Virus record (IMG/VR): IMGVR_UViG_3300027901_000002
Location: 1 to 64,000 of that record
DNA from: a virus
DNA length: 64,000 nt
Direction: 5' to 3' (one strand)
The notes under the pieces: model-generated
What the model was told of the DNA's origin: nothing
Database searches by the model: none
What the model saw: the letters and a program-made list of their open reading frames with translations, nothing else
Shown here: piece by piece, positions 15,832-24,582 of the stretch
How the letters are laid out: the number at the start of each line of letters is the position of its first letter
Position numbering within the stretch: position 1 is the stretch's first letter
Position numbers and translations under genes: made by a program

Positions 15832-17492
15832 AATATCATATCATTGCTTATTTCTGATTCTGCTTTTAATTTATAAAAGTCTGTATCTATTAAACTAAGA
15901 AAAGGCTCGGCCTTGAGATAAACTTGACTTCTTTTTAAGTCTTTGTAATTTGGTACGAATCCTTCTTCTTTAATTTTTTCTATATCTTCTTCGTCAAACG
16001 ACAAAACTAATTCGTTTCCTTTGTAGGGAGAAACAAACTTACCGTTTAACTTTTTTGGAAATTTCTCAAAAGGTATAATGTAAGGGTTATCGCCAGGATT
16101 AAATATTTTGTTAAAATAATCTCTTGCGTTTCTTGCTCCCCTAGAATTATAGTGACCAACTACATATTCGTCCATGTCGTTGTTCAAAGCTCCTTTCGGG
16201 GCTATGTAATCCCAAGGAAATTTCTCAAAATTGTCGTCTATAACTTTCATTAACAACTTAAAATCACTAGGAATATCTTCTGAATCTAATAAGATATTCA
16301 CTAACACTTCTTGCATGTCTGCCGAAAACCTAGAAGTGTTTCTTTTCTTCATGGATATACCTTTAATCTCTAATTGAGGTGTGTCTAATCTAGTTCCATC
16401 CATCCACACGTTTCTCTTCACGTAATTTTTTGCCGCTTTAACTAAGAATTTATCCGAGATAGATTCTAAACCAACCTTCATAGTGTGGTCTTGTATGTTG
16501 TAGACTTCTCTTAAATAGTCGTCTATTGCGGTGTTAATATGTTTTACTAACATTGCTGCTTCCCATTCTGCACTTAATAAATTATCAGATTTTAGGATAG
16601 GAAAACAGGAATCTGTGTCTCCTCCCACTATCTCGTAGCCAAAATTCCTAACAACGTTCATCATTTTCTTAGTTAAATCTTGACACATAACAGTACAAGA
16701 GTTAAAAACGAATTGAGAATAATTTCGATCCGCTCTTAGACCCATTATTCCGAACCCACCATTCGTGAAAGTTTTTATTCTAAATTGTTTACCATCTAAC
16801 AATTTATAAAACGGATCTTCTGAATTTTTCACTTTCTTAAGGTATTCTTTCGCTCTTTGTTGAGCGCGAATTCTATAACTTAACCATTTAGAGAATTTCT
16901 TTTTGTTTACGGATTCTATATCTTTTCTAAAGAAACCAATTGGAGTTTCTATAAGGAATTTTCTATTCCATTTTTCGCCGTTTTCATCCCAAACCCATTC
17001 GTCGTCGTATTTTTTTATTTTAATAGCAGTCCTTATTCCAGCGTTTGAACTCATAATAGCGTTTGGATATTGCTTATTAAAATCTATCGTTGCCACCCAT
17101 ACAAACATTCCTTTTCTTAAAGGAGGCGGAACATATCCTCCTACCTTTTTACCAACATCGTGTAGTGAATTATATTCTACAATTTCTCCTCTTCTTTTAG
17201 CAACTTCTTCTAAGTCTTTAAGAGTTATCGTAAATTTATCTCCTATCTGTTCTTTTGGTTTTAACGGTAATCTCTCCCATTGTTGGTATTTCGTGTCAAA
17301 AACCATTTTATCTCTAAAATCTCTTATTGTGTCGTGGTCGTGCATTTTAGAGGAATAAATACCGTCTTCTGGAGGAGCTACGACTAACTCAGCTTGTTCG
17401 AATTGATCTTGAACTAAATTAAACTTCTCATTAAGAAGAACTAAACCTTCAACATCAACAAGATTATAATCAAGAAGTTTTTTGCAATTCAT
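15828..17492 (-). CDS. polB: DNA polymerase B, C-terminal fragment (Exo III motif, polymerase domain)
   Basis: The polymerase half of a split family-B replicase, 554 residues. It begins with the Exo III region (LLDYNLVDVEGLVLLN, about residue 6) and then has motif A ATIDFNKQYPNAIMSSN (about 135), motif B around KTFTNGGFGIMG (about 243), and motif C IVGGDTDSCFP (about 290, catalytic GDTDS). The last residues are ISNDMIL, the tail shared with the large clamp-loader subunit, a Dam methylase and two unknowns; in cellular PolB the C-terminus carries the clamp-binding motif. The N-terminal half is a separate gene (18424-19698), with five small genes in between. Confidence 0.93.
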   Translation of the reverse strand: MNCKKLLDYNLVDVEGLVLLNEKFNLVQDQFEQAELVVAPPEDGIYSSKMHDHDTIRDFRDKMVFDTKYQQWERLPLKPKEQIGDKFTITLKDLEEVAKRRGEIVEYNSLHDVGKKVGGYVPPPLRKGMFVWVATIDFNKQYPNAIMSSNAGIRTAIKIKKYDDEWVWDENGEKWNRKFLIETPIGFFRKDIESVNKKKFSKWLSYRIRAQQRAKEYLKKVKNSEDPFYKLLDGKQFRIKTFTNGGFGIMGLRADRNYSQFVFNSCTVMCQDLTKKMMNVVRNFGYEIVGGDTDSCFPILKSDNLLSAEWEAAMLVKHINTAIDDYLREVYNIQDHTMKVGLESISDKFLVKAAKNYVKRNVWMDGTRLDTPQLEIKGISMKKRNTSRFSADMQEVLVNILLDSEDIPSDFKLLMKVIDDNFEKFPWDYIAPKGALNNDMDEYVVGHYNSRGARNARDYFNKIFNPGDNPYIIPFEKFPKKLNGKFVSPYKGNELVLSFDEEDIEKIKEEGFVPNYKDLKRSQVYLKAEPFLSLIDTDFYKLKAESEISNDMIL

Positions 17493-17679
17493 TTCTCTTT
17501 GTCTTTACGTATTTCCAAATATTTTCAAATACAAAATAATTTATTGTTTTAAAAACTTCAAGTATAATAGTTATTGTAGTCGTTATTTGAGGATTTCCAG
17601 TTACTAAAAAAACTATTGTACTAGTTAATAAAACACTCCAAATTCTATACAGTATCGACTTTAAGATCGTTTTTTTCAT
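17470..17679 (-). CDS. DUF2061-like membrane protein, 69 aa
   Basis: KTILKSILYRIWSVLLTSTI, then a hydrophobic segment, then VFKTINYFVFENIWKYVKT matches the small DUF2061 pattern (K-x-x-x-x-x-x-Y-R, G, E-x-x-K-x-x-x-Y-x-x-x-E). Two membrane helices are predicted. It lies inside the PolB split. Role unknown, also in cellular relatives. Confidence 0.75.
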   Translation of the reverse strand: MKKTILKSILYRIWSVLLTSTIVFLVTGNPQITTTITIILEVFKTINYFVFENIWKYVKTKRNELQKTS

Positions 17680-17803
17680 TTGTTATACCTTTAAATTCAT
17701 AACCACATGCTGGACATCTTAGAACGTAATATTCTTCAGTCCACTCCACTATCGCTAAAACGTCTTTTCCACACTTACAACGGATAATACTTATCTTCAA
17801 CAC
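17645..17803 (-). CDS. Zinc-ribbon miniprotein, 52 aa
   Basis: Two cysteine pairs (RCKCGKDVLAIVEW and VLRCPACGYEFKG) make a zinc ribbon. It probably starts at GTG 17803 (or TTG 17800) inside the end of the upstream gene, and overlaps the DUF2061 start by 35 nt. The overlaps are longer than usual here, which lowers confidence. Confidence 0.55.
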   Translation of the reverse strand: MLKISIIRCKCGKDVLAIVEWTEEYYVLRCPACGYEFKGITNEKNDLKVDTV

Positions 17804-18056
17804 CTAATATAAATTTATCGTAATAACACTTACTACAAAAATACACGTTTCTTGGATCGTGCATGTTTAACTTGAAAAATTTAAAACACCTAATACAGAG
17901 GTGTTCTTGTTGTTTCCACTTTTCTCTTTTTTCCCACTTGTCGCAAGTATCAGTATCGTAAGTCCAAGTTAAACATATTTCTGCTCCTTTGGAACAAAAC
18001 CCTTCTATTCTTTCGTACTGGTGCCAAAATTGACACGTTTTACACTGATTCTGCAT
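17775..18056 (-). CDS. Cysteine-rich zinc-binding protein, 93 aa
   Basis: Several cysteine pairs: QCKTCQFWHQ, then CDKWEKREKW, then HLCIRCFKFFKL and VYFCSKCYYDKF. The first half resembles short phage Cys-rich proteins with C-x2-C-x2-W-H. Probably binds two zinc ions. Part of the gene block between the two PolB halves. Confidence 0.65.
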   Translation of the reverse strand: MQNQCKTCQFWHQYERIEGFCSKGAEICLTWTYDTDTCDKWEKREKWKQQEHLCIRCFKFFKLNMHDPRNVYFCSKCYYDKFILGVEDKYYPL

Positions 18057-18222
18057 ATCTAAGATCTAAATCACTTCCACAATGTTCGCATATAAAATCT
18101 CTACCACCTAACGAAACGACGTGTTTACCATGAATACTTTTTACGATCATTAATTCAGTAGCACTCGTCATAAAATAAGTGTATTTTTTACAATACTGAC
18201 ATTCAAATCTCGCTATGTTCAA
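18040..18222 (-). CDS. Zinc-binding miniprotein, 60 aa
   Basis: Cysteine pairs FECQYCKKYTYF and FICEHCGSDLDL separated by about 40 residues form a likely zinc ribbon. ATGA-type overlap with the preceding gene. Function unknown. Confidence 0.65.
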   Translation of the reverse strand: MNIARFECQYCKKYTYFMTSATELMIVKSIHGKHVVSLGGRDFICEHCGSDLDLRYAESV

Positions 18223-18455
18223 GGTAAATTGCCTTTTTTTCTTCTCTCCATTTCTTTTTCTATGATTTTAATTCCTTTACTAATAAGAGAATTTTCTTTT
18301 TTCAATTTAAAAATTTTTTCTCTGTTCCCTTTTCTTTTGTTTAACTCTTGTTTGTACATTTTTTCGAGTTCTTTGTCTGTTGCGTTGTAAGCTTTATTCC
18401 AAAATTGACCAAGAGCAATTTCCCTAGCCAATCCTTCTAAGCCTAACTTTTTCAT
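18219..18455 (-). CDS. Hypothetical helical protein, 78 aa
   Basis: Strongly helical and basic (KELEKMYKQELNKRKGNREK, then KGIKIIEKEMERRKKG). Starts inside the end of the PolB N-terminal gene (32-nt overlap) and is the first gene of the block that splits the polymerase. No family recognised. Confidence 0.6.
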   Translation of the reverse strand: MKKLGLEGLAREIALGQFWNKAYNATDKELEKMYKQELNKRKGNREKIFKLKKENSLISKGIKIIEKEMERRKKGNLP

Positions 18456-19698
18456 ATAATTTTTTCACCAAATTTTCTTTCTTTTTAGTGCCAACTAATT
18501 CTGGATTCGTAGGATCGTAATTAGAAGATAGATTATTCTTCCACATCTCCCATATTTGTTCTTTGTGAGGAACCTTACCAAATCCTAAGAAATAACTCAT
18601 GTATCCTTGTAGGTTTCCTTCTCTAAAATCGTTAAACTTCTTATGATACATAAAAATTTCGTTCGTATAAATCCAATCTATTTGACAAACGCCGTCTATT
18701 ACGACGCTTTGTTGATTGCCGTGAGACCTAAACCTCACACCTTTTAAATGGTTAGGTATAGGACTTAATTTCTGAATCTCGTCGAGCAAATCTAATTGTT
18801 TCGCTCTGTGATAAAGGTAAAGCATGTCAAAGCCGTTAAACCAATACTTACGAGAATATCCTTTCTTAGTAGAAATTTTATATCCTCCTTCTGTATTAAA
18901 ACCGTATTGAGCGTCTGGTCTAATAAGAGAATACCAATTAAAATAACTCTTCAACGTGTCTATTTCGTTGTCGTGAGAATGATTTATTACCGTGTTTATT
19001 TTATCGTATTCTTTATATCCTTTCAACGCTGGCACGTAATATTCTCCTCTTCTATTCCACTCGTTAGAGTTTATAATATTTACGCCATAAGGATGCCAGA
19101 AAAACCTATTGTAGGTTTCTGTGTAAGAATCGTACGCAGTTATGCTTATTATTTCACACTTTTCTGCGTCTTTGTAACCGTTAAAATTAGGGAAGACTGG
19201 TTCCGCGTTTGTTTCTATATCCCACGCTACAAATCTCACTGGAACGTAGAAGTGTTCGTCTTCTGAAAGTTCTGATATGTCGTCAACTTCCAACCATCTT
19301 TCTGTGTAATCGTCTGGAACGTTTATATAAGGAGTTCTTATTCCCATTTTTTCGATACACATTTTTTCCCATTTAACGTCTGATAAATAACTATGAGTAA
19401 ACAACTTTCTCAATTTTTTAACTTGCCAAGGGAAAGTCGTGTAACAAACTATTGTCTCTTCTCCATAATTAGAATTAGGAGCTTTATCAATTTTTATTAT
19501 TTCTTCTTGCTCTTCTGCTATCATTCTTTCTGCCGCTGGTACGTACATTTCTGGAGCAAGATTTTTTTTATCACACATAAAAACAGTGTGAAATTTCCAC
19601 TCCTTATCTCTACAAAAAAATAAGAGAATTGGAGCGTTGTACTTCTCTATATCACTATTGTTATTGTAGTACGAATAATTAACGATTTTTAGGTGCAT
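18424..19698 (-). CDS. DNA polymerase B, N-terminal fragment (exonuclease domain part)
   Basis: 424 residues corresponding to the N-terminal and most of the 3'-5' exonuclease domain of family-B polymerases. VRFVAWDIETNAEP (about residue 153) is Exo I with the catalytic D-x-E. The Exo II region is spread over AQYGFNTEGGYKIS and WFNGFDMLYLYHRAKQLDLL (about 275-305), with an insertion between them. The Exo III tyrosine motif is absent here and begins the second gene, so the split falls between Exo II and Exo III. The two proteins presumably assemble, as in the split PolB of some archaea. Confidence 0.85.
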   Translation of the reverse strand: MHLKIVNYSYYNNNSDIEKYNAPILLFFCRDKEWKFHTVFMCDKKNLAPEMYVPAAERMIAEEQEEIIKIDKAPNSNYGEETIVCYTTFPWQVKKLRKLFTHSYLSDVKWEKMCIEKMGIRTPYINVPDDYTERWLEVDDISELSEDEHFYVPVRFVAWDIETNAEPVFPNFNGYKDAEKCEIISITAYDSYTETYNRFFWHPYGVNIINSNEWNRRGEYYVPALKGYKEYDKINTVINHSHDNEIDTLKSYFNWYSLIRPDAQYGFNTEGGYKISTKKGYSRKYWFNGFDMLYLYHRAKQLDLLDEIQKLSPIPNHLKGVRFRSHGNQQSVVIDGVCQIDWIYTNEIFMYHKKFNDFREGNLQGYMSYFLGFGKVPHKEQIWEMWKNNLSSNYDPTNPELVGTKKKENLVKKLYEKVRLRRIG

Positions 19699-19840
19699 AA
19701 TTTCTACAACTACCAGATTTGTTTTTCTCTTCTTTAAAAAGATCTACGCAACTTTTGCTATACATACAAGTTTCGCATATTTCGAAACAAGGATCACCGT
19801 ACTTATCCATTCCTCCTATAATTCCGTCGTATTTACCCAT
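19679..19840 (-). CDS. Cysteine-rich miniprotein, 53 aa
   Basis: MGKYDGIIGGMDKYGDPCFE followed by CETCMYSKSCVDLF and GSCRNYAPKNR: a C-x3-C-x2-C-x4-C pattern suggesting zinc or FeS binding. An SD-like AGGAGGA lies inside it. It overlaps the PolB N-terminal gene start by 20 nt. Confidence 0.6.
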   Translation of the reverse strand: MGKYDGIIGGMDKYGDPCFEICETCMYSKSCVDLFKEEKNKSGSCRNYAPKNR

Positions 19841-20021
19841 CCTTATCAATCCTATAAGTCATATAAGATACGCTTATTAACATTGCTAATCCAAAAAATA
19901 ACCACATCCATATATTAGAATCTTCTAGGTACATCAAGGAGTTAAGAATAATAACCATTGGAATCAACGCAATTACGATTAATAAGTTTGTCAAAAAACT
20001 TCTAAGAAAACTTATCCCCAT
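19833..20021 (-). CDS. Small membrane protein, 62 aa
   Basis: Two hydrophobic helices (FLTNLLIVIALIPMVIILNS and MWLFFGLAMLISVSYMTYRI). I start it at ATG 20021, which follows GGAAGGGGCG and overlaps the preceding stop, rather than at an upstream non-ATG codon. Topology probably N-in/C-in; function unknown. Confidence 0.65.
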   Translation of the reverse strand: MGISFLRSFLTNLLIVIALIPMVIILNSLMYLEDSNIWMWLFFGLAMLISVSYMTYRIDKDG

Positions 20022-20239
20022 AATACGCCCCTTCCATAACAAGTTCTGCATGGTACTTCTCCTGCTTCAGCACTTGTTCCTCTCAAATCAGCGTAAAAAC
20101 TTGCTTGTACTGTTCCACATCCATTACAAACTGGACAAAGGTAAGGCTTAACAGGTGGTGTTGGATACCAAAACCCACCGTTGAAACTGTATTGTGACTT
20201 TTCCTCTCCATATTGCGTGTTTTCCTGTTTCTTGCTCAT
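20012..20239 (-). CDS. DnaJ-type zinc-finger protein, 75 aa
   Basis: LCPVCNGCGTVQASF and VPCRTCYGRGVLWG are the paired C-x2-C-x-G-x-G modules of DnaJ-type zinc fingers, without a J domain. Such single-module proteins are frequent in phages. Encoded just downstream of the sliding clamp. Confidence 0.75.
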   Translation of the reverse strand: MSKKQENTQYGEEKSQYSFNGGFWYPTPPVKPYLCPVCNGCGTVQASFYADLRGTSAEAGEVPCRTCYGRGVLWG

Positions 20240-20366
20240 ATTTTTCCACGTCTTTTTGACAAAATTTAAAATCTTTTGTAGAAAGAGGATGGTATTTTTT
20301 CCTCTTCTTTTTGTTCCAAGCTTCTAAAATTAATTTATCGCTCGGGAATTTCTTCTTCTTCTTCAT
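20148..20366 (-). CDS. Possible basic protein, 72 aa (doubtful)
   Basis: A Lys-rich frame (MKKKKKFPSDKLILEAWNKK, then FKFCQKDVEKYEQETGK) that bridges the gap between the clamp gene and the zinc-finger gene. It overlaps the latter by about 90 nt, far more than usual here. The bridging position and non-random start favour a real gene, the overlap argues against it. Confidence 0.35.
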   Translation of the reverse strand: MKKKKKFPSDKLILEAWNKKKRKKYHPLSTKDFKFCQKDVEKYEQETGKHAIWRGKVTIQFQRWVLVSNTTC

Positions 20367-21234
20367 ACAATACACCGTCCTTGTCCTGCGAACCAATTGA
20401 AAGTATCTGATAAAAATTTGCGTCCATAGTTTCTATTCTTAAAACAACTGTATCTTCACTAGTCTTCCTAAAATTAAGAATAATTTCGTCTTGTAAGTTA
20501 GGAACAATTCCTTGTAAAGCAGAAAATTTAACTGAAAAATCAATAATTTCTTTTCCTATGTTTTCAAATGGAACTCTGTGTTTTGATTGATTTGTTGAGT
20601 TAGGAGTTCCGCTCCATATTTCTATGTTTTCTCCCTCAGAAATTATAATTGTGTTGTTGTCTTTTGTTAAAGTTACAGCGTCTGCTACGAACTTTTTGAG
20701 ATCGTCTTTTTTAACTTTTATTCTCATTGGATAAATTGCGCTAGCGGTTCCTAGCGTAATCCTCCAAACACCAATTCCTTCTTGAGAAACTAAATCGTGA
20801 CTATCTTTCCAAGCATTAAGTTCTTTTTCTTTGTTAGTTATTTCGTCTAACGCTTTATCTCCAACAATTCTTCGTTTATACCAATCCCCTTCTTGACTTT
20901 CTATGTAAATAGCGTCTCCATCACAACTAACAATAATTGGTTTAGCTCCATCTAAATTTTTGAAAATAGTATCGAATACTGATTTGTCAGTTATTTCTAT
21001 AATACCTCCTTCTTCTACTTTCGCTCCTATTGAAGCAAGTTGTTTTATTTTGTTAAAATAAGTGTCGAGACTTAACACTCTTAACTTGTTTTCTTTGTCG
21101 TCGACTTCAATAAAAAAAGCAGAAAAAAGAGGAGCGTCTACTTTACCCTTCGATTTAAACTGCAAAGTACCTTTACAAGAAACTGCGTCCAAAAATTTTT
21201 TGAAATCCTTCGTTTTTATAGTAAATTTTACCAT
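20335..21234 (-). CDS. Sliding clamp, PCNA-like
   Basis: Likely processivity clamp for the split PolB. The 299-residue chain starts FTIKTKDFKKFLDAVSCKG, as PCNA domain 1 does, contains DKENKLRVLSLDTYFN, and has a second domain with RIKVKKDDLKKFVADAV and KEIIDFSVKFSALQGIV. It ends in an acidic tail (EEEEEIPER). It is longer than cellular PCNA (about 250), with an insertion around residues 115-165. Recognition is by pattern and context (RecA-like protein, clamp-loader subunits, PolB), so moderate certainty. Five proteins with a DMIL/DMVL tail could be its clients. Confidence 0.7.
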   Translation of the reverse strand: MVKFTIKTKDFKKFLDAVSCKGTLQFKSKGKVDAPLFSAFFIEVDDKENKLRVLSLDTYFNKIKQLASIGAKVEEGGIIEITDKSVFDTIFKNLDGAKPIIVSCDGDAIYIESQEGDWYKRRIVGDKALDEITNKEKELNAWKDSHDLVSQEGIGVWRITLGTASAIYPMRIKVKKDDLKKFVADAVTLTKDNNTIIISEGENIEIWSGTPNSTNQSKHRVPFENIGKEIIDFSVKFSALQGIVPNLQDEIILNFRKTSEDTVVLRIETMDANFYQILSIGSQDKDGVLYEEEEEIPER

Positions 21235-21235
21235 A

Positions 21236-21427
21236 TTATTCCGCTTCTTCTAATAATTTTTTTATTTTTTCTATTGTTGATTCAAATCTTGCTTCATTTG
21301 TTATAGTTATTGTGATATCTTCGTTTTGATTGTGAAGTGGCTTACGTATTCTATACTTATCTGTGTAGTCGTAAGTTGGTTCGTCATGCCAATTATAAAT
21401 CAACAAATTAAACGTTTTTCTTACCAT
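21236..21427 (-). CDS. Hypothetical protein, 63 aa
   Basis: Begins MVRKTFNLLIYNWHDEPTYD and ends in a helix (ESTIEKIKKLLEEAE). Two nucleotides separate it from the clamp gene, and it overlaps the RecA-like gene stop. Could be a clamp or recombinase accessory; no family recognised. Confidence 0.6.
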   Translation of the reverse strand: MVRKTFNLLIYNWHDEPTYDYTDKYRIRKPLHNQNEDITITITNEARFESTIEKIKKLLEEAE

Positions 21428-22434
21428 AGATCTTCCTCCTCCACATCTCCTCCCATAAGATAGGGCGCCATGTGTTCTATAAACTTGAATATTGCTGTTC
21501 TTTTCTTTAATGGATAGTAAATTCCAGAATTTTCTGCGGCTAAGAGACTTTTGTATCTACCATTAACTAAGTCAAAATAAGCAAGGCCATCTGCGTCTCT
21601 TTTAATCCACCACAATTGATCTAAGTTAAAGGCGTTGTCTCCAGAACCCTCGGCCCATTTAAAACTATACGGACTTGCTTTTGGATTTTTCTTTAGAGCC
21701 GCATTATACCAATGTTCTGGTTTTTCTATGACTTTTACTGTATCTATCTGCCACCCTGGATAATTCCTCTTCTTCTTCATAGTTTCGCTCCACCAAGCGT
21801 TTCTTATTTGCCACTGATTTTGATTCTCTACTTTAGAGAACATATCAGCTTCAAAAGTCGCTTCGTAAACAACAGAAAACATGTCGTTCAATACTTCGTA
21901 ATAAGAGCTTATAGAGTCTATAATAAAAAGAGTTTCTTCGTTAAAATCTTCTATTGCTAATTGTATAGCGTCTTCAACTTCTCTTTTTGCTTTAAAGAGT
22001 TCTTCGCTTCTAGCGTTAACTATGCTACCGTTTTTCATTTTTGTTTGTCTTTTTGGAATAGAAATTGTGTGGTATTCTATAATAGGTTTTAGAGGTTTTA
22101 ACAAATCAGAAAAAGTACCTTTTTGAGACAACTTATGAAAAGAGTTATCTAAATCAAGTATTCTTATAGCTGAAACTTCTGGCATGTATCCTCCTTTCAA
22201 TAATTTTATTGAGTTTGGATACAATTCTGGATCTAATTTGTCGACATATTTACTATTAAACATTCCAAACAAAGCCGCCATTAAAGATTTACCTAAATGT
22301 TCTTCTCCTAAGATAGCAAGATTAAGACCATATCTTGTGTCCTCTGTTATTTTCTTATATACTATTTTTTCTCTTATTGTATCGTCTTGTTTAGCTTCTG
22401 TTTGCTTTGCTTGGGTATATTTAGCAAATCCCAT
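21421..22434 (-). CDS. RecA-superfamily ATPase (Sak4-like)
   Basis: A 337-residue P-loop ATPase with Walker A LGEEHLGKSLMAAL (about residue 42) and Walker B ETLFIIDSISSYYEV (about 165). The motif layout and the following WWSETMKKKRNYPGW and VKVIEKPEHWYN segments resemble phage Sak4-type single-strand annealing ATPases rather than cellular RadA. Immediately downstream of a probable ssDNA-binding protein, as in phage recombination modules. Probably DNA recombination coupled to replication. Confidence 0.7.
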   Translation of the reverse strand: MGFAKYTQAKQTEAKQDDTIREKIVYKKITEDTRYGLNLAILGEEHLGKSLMAALFGMFNSKYVDKLDPELYPNSIKLLKGGYMPEVSAIRILDLDNSFHKLSQKGTFSDLLKPLKPIIEYHTISIPKRQTKMKNGSIVNARSEELFKAKREVEDAIQLAIEDFNEETLFIIDSISSYYEVLNDMFSVVYEATFEADMFSKVENQNQWQIRNAWWSETMKKKRNYPGWQIDTVKVIEKPEHWYNAALKKNPKASPYSFKWAEGSGDNAFNLDQLWWIKRDADGLAYFDLVNGRYKSLLAAENSGIYYPLKKRTAIFKFIEHMAPYLMGGDVEEEDLW

Positions 22435-23759
22435 TATAAATCACCAGTTAATTCTTTCGGAAAAACTATCTTTTCGTAGTTAATCAAAGTTTTATATCCA
22501 CAAATATTTATTCTTAAATCTGGATCGTCTGCGTCTTGAATAGTTTCTCTACTTTCTCTATCGTATTTAGTATTACCTCTTCCAGTTTTAACGCAAATTA
22601 ATATGTCTGCTGGTGTTGGAATATCCATAGGTAAATGTTCGTCGTAATTAACGTAATGAGATTCCTCTCCAGTCGAATCGTGTTGAATTACTGCTGGATT
22701 ATAGGTTTCCTTAAATTCTCTTTTACCTAAGTAAGTAACTTGGTCTATGACACAATATTCGTCCCAGTGCGTAACGTCCCATCCACTGTCTCTTTTAAGA
22801 ACTTTTTCCTTACCAGTTTTTTTATCTATTACTTTAACTACCCTCCTATCTAAGTGCCATTGTTTTATATCTGCTAATTCGATTATTGGAACTAAATCCT
22901 TTTGTTCTTTTCCTTTTGCTTCTTGTTGAAGCATAAACGAACCATTAACAGATTCTATTAATTGAACAACGTCAATTTCTTCACCTGGCTCTTCAAATAA
23001 GATAGGTTTGCTTCTTGCGTTTACAACGTAACATTCGTCGTTGCTTAAAGTTTCGTTTAATTGAACTTTCATTTTGTAAATCCTAAAAAAGTCTAAGTGT
23101 TTACACACAAATTGACCACTACCAGGATTACCTGCGTCTCCAAAAAATCTAACTTGGACTTTCTTTGTTAAGTCTGGAGTATCTTCAAAAAATCCAAGAC
23201 CAAACATTGTAGTCTTCCAATTGGGATACAATGGTCTCGACCATTGCCAATTTTCTGTTCCTCCTCCTTCTGCGTTTTCGTCGTCTTCTTTTCCTAAATG
23301 TGTTCTAAAGTCTCTACAAATAGGATTAATGTTCGTTGCTGCGTCCCATAATTCTCCTTTAGTTGGTATAAATTCACCATCTACTTCTACGTATTCTTCT
23401 ATCGAAATGAGCGGCTTCTTTTTGATACAATGAATTTTTCCTTCATCTATTACCTTCTTTCTACTTTCTGGATTGTTCCAGAACTCCTCAAGAATCTTTT
23501 CTCTTGTGGAGGCGTTCGTGTCTCTACTAGGATCTTTGCCAAAGAATATAACATTAATTTCTTTACCAATTTCAGATTGAGCTTGAGTTAATTTTGCTCT
23601 AACTGCGTGAAGAGCCGCTACGCTTAAAGAAGGTTCCTTTTTTCCAGTTTCTGCCGCTAGTTTATTTTTCGCCCATTCAAATAGTTCTACTATCTTTTCA
23701 AAGTCCTTGTTAAAAGACTTTGCTAAATTTTCTAATAGTTTTTTCATTTGTGCTTCCAT
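22434..23759 (-). CDS. Probable single-stranded-DNA-binding or replication accessory protein
   Basis: A 441-residue protein without catalytic motifs. Its N-terminal helices (LLENLAKSFNKDFEKIVELF) precede a long beta-rich part with segments such as VQVRFFGDAGNPGSGQF and FFRIYKMKVQLNETLSNDE, which look like OB-fold strands. Placement directly upstream of the RecA-like ATPase and close to clamp and clamp loader suggests an RPA/SSB-like role. This is inference; a structural or unrelated role cannot be excluded. Confidence 0.5.
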   Translation of the reverse strand: MEAQMKKLLENLAKSFNKDFEKIVELFEWAKNKLAAETGKKEPSLSVAALHAVRAKLTQAQSEIGKEINVIFFGKDPSRDTNASTREKILEEFWNNPESRKKVIDEGKIHCIKKKPLISIEEYVEVDGEFIPTKGELWDAATNINPICRDFRTHLGKEDDENAEGGGTENWQWSRPLYPNWKTTMFGLGFFEDTPDLTKKVQVRFFGDAGNPGSGQFVCKHLDFFRIYKMKVQLNETLSNDECYVVNARSKPILFEEPGEEIDVVQLIESVNGSFMLQQEAKGKEQKDLVPIIELADIKQWHLDRRVVKVIDKKTGKEKVLKRDSGWDVTHWDEYCVIDQVTYLGKREFKETYNPAVIQHDSTGEESHYVNYDEHLPMDIPTPADILICVKTGRGNTKYDRESRETIQDADDPDLRINICGYKTLINYEKIVFPKELTGDL

Positions 23760-23765
23760 AATTCA

Positions 23766-24581
23766 TCAATAATATTTTTTAATTCCTTTTCTAATTTTTG
23801 TTAGCATAATATCTGGTTTTTTCCAGATTTTGTTGTCTATTTCCTGACAACTATTTGATTTTACCAAAATATTTTTTATTTTGGTTTTATATTCGTTTGG
23901 ATAATCTAACAAAATAATATACCCACCGTGTATAAGATTGTTTTTTACAACACTGTCTAATCTCACATTCCAACTTTTTAAGGTTTCTTTTTTACCAGTA
24001 AATAAACTAACAAAACCTAAATATTGTGGAGTGTACAATCTTTCTTTTCTATATATCGAGTCAACAATCGTTGAAAACTTTTGGTTCCTCAATTCTTCTC
24101 TTATAAATTTTACTTCCATCGTTTTTAAATTTAATTTCTTTATGTAATCACGCAAATTATCAAAAATATAATTTAGTCTCTCTAAATTTAAATTAACCTT
24201 CTTAAATTTCATTTGGTCGTCAATGTTTTTTTCTATTTCACTACTTAACAAGAAAGCTATTATTTTTTTGTGATTATCGTCAAATTCTATTTGATACAAT
24301 TTATCTATCAATTCAGCAGTTTCTTTGTTAAACAAATGAGAAAACAACGAATAATACTTACTTGTTTTAACTATTCCAGTTATGTCGTCGTCTATTTTAT
24401 TCTTAATGTAATTAAGAGTATATTCGCTAGGTAAGTCACGTATAATAAATTCGCTAAAAATTCCCCAGCAATGGTACATTGGAGCAATATAAACTTCTTT
24501 GTCTAACTCACAAAGGAATTCTATTACGCCTATATCGTGTCCAAAAGGTACTAAGACTGGGGAACTAATCCTCACAGTCAT
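23766..24581 (-). CDS. Hypothetical protein, 271 aa
   Basis: Unrecognised. Begins VRISSPVLVPFGHDIGVIEF and is mainly helical and lysine-rich in the middle (NLNLERLNYIFDNLRDYIKK). The end, YIILLDYPNEYKTKIKNILV followed by PDIMLTKIRKGIKKYY, is basic. Lies between a small unknown gene and the ssDNA-binding candidate, so a DNA-transaction role is possible. No motif supports a specific activity. Confidence 0.65.
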   Translation of the reverse strand: MTVRISSPVLVPFGHDIGVIEFLCELDKEVYIAPMYHCWGIFSEFIIRDLPSEYTLNYIKNKIDDDITGIVKTSKYYSLFSHLFNKETAELIDKLYQIEFDDNHKKIIAFLLSSEIEKNIDDQMKFKKVNLNLERLNYIFDNLRDYIKKLNLKTMEVKFIREELRNQKFSTIVDSIYRKERLYTPQYLGFVSLFTGKKETLKSWNVRLDSVVKNNLIHGGYIILLDYPNEYKTKIKNILVKSNSCQEIDNKIWKKPDIMLTKIRKGIKKYY

Positions 24582-24582
24582 C

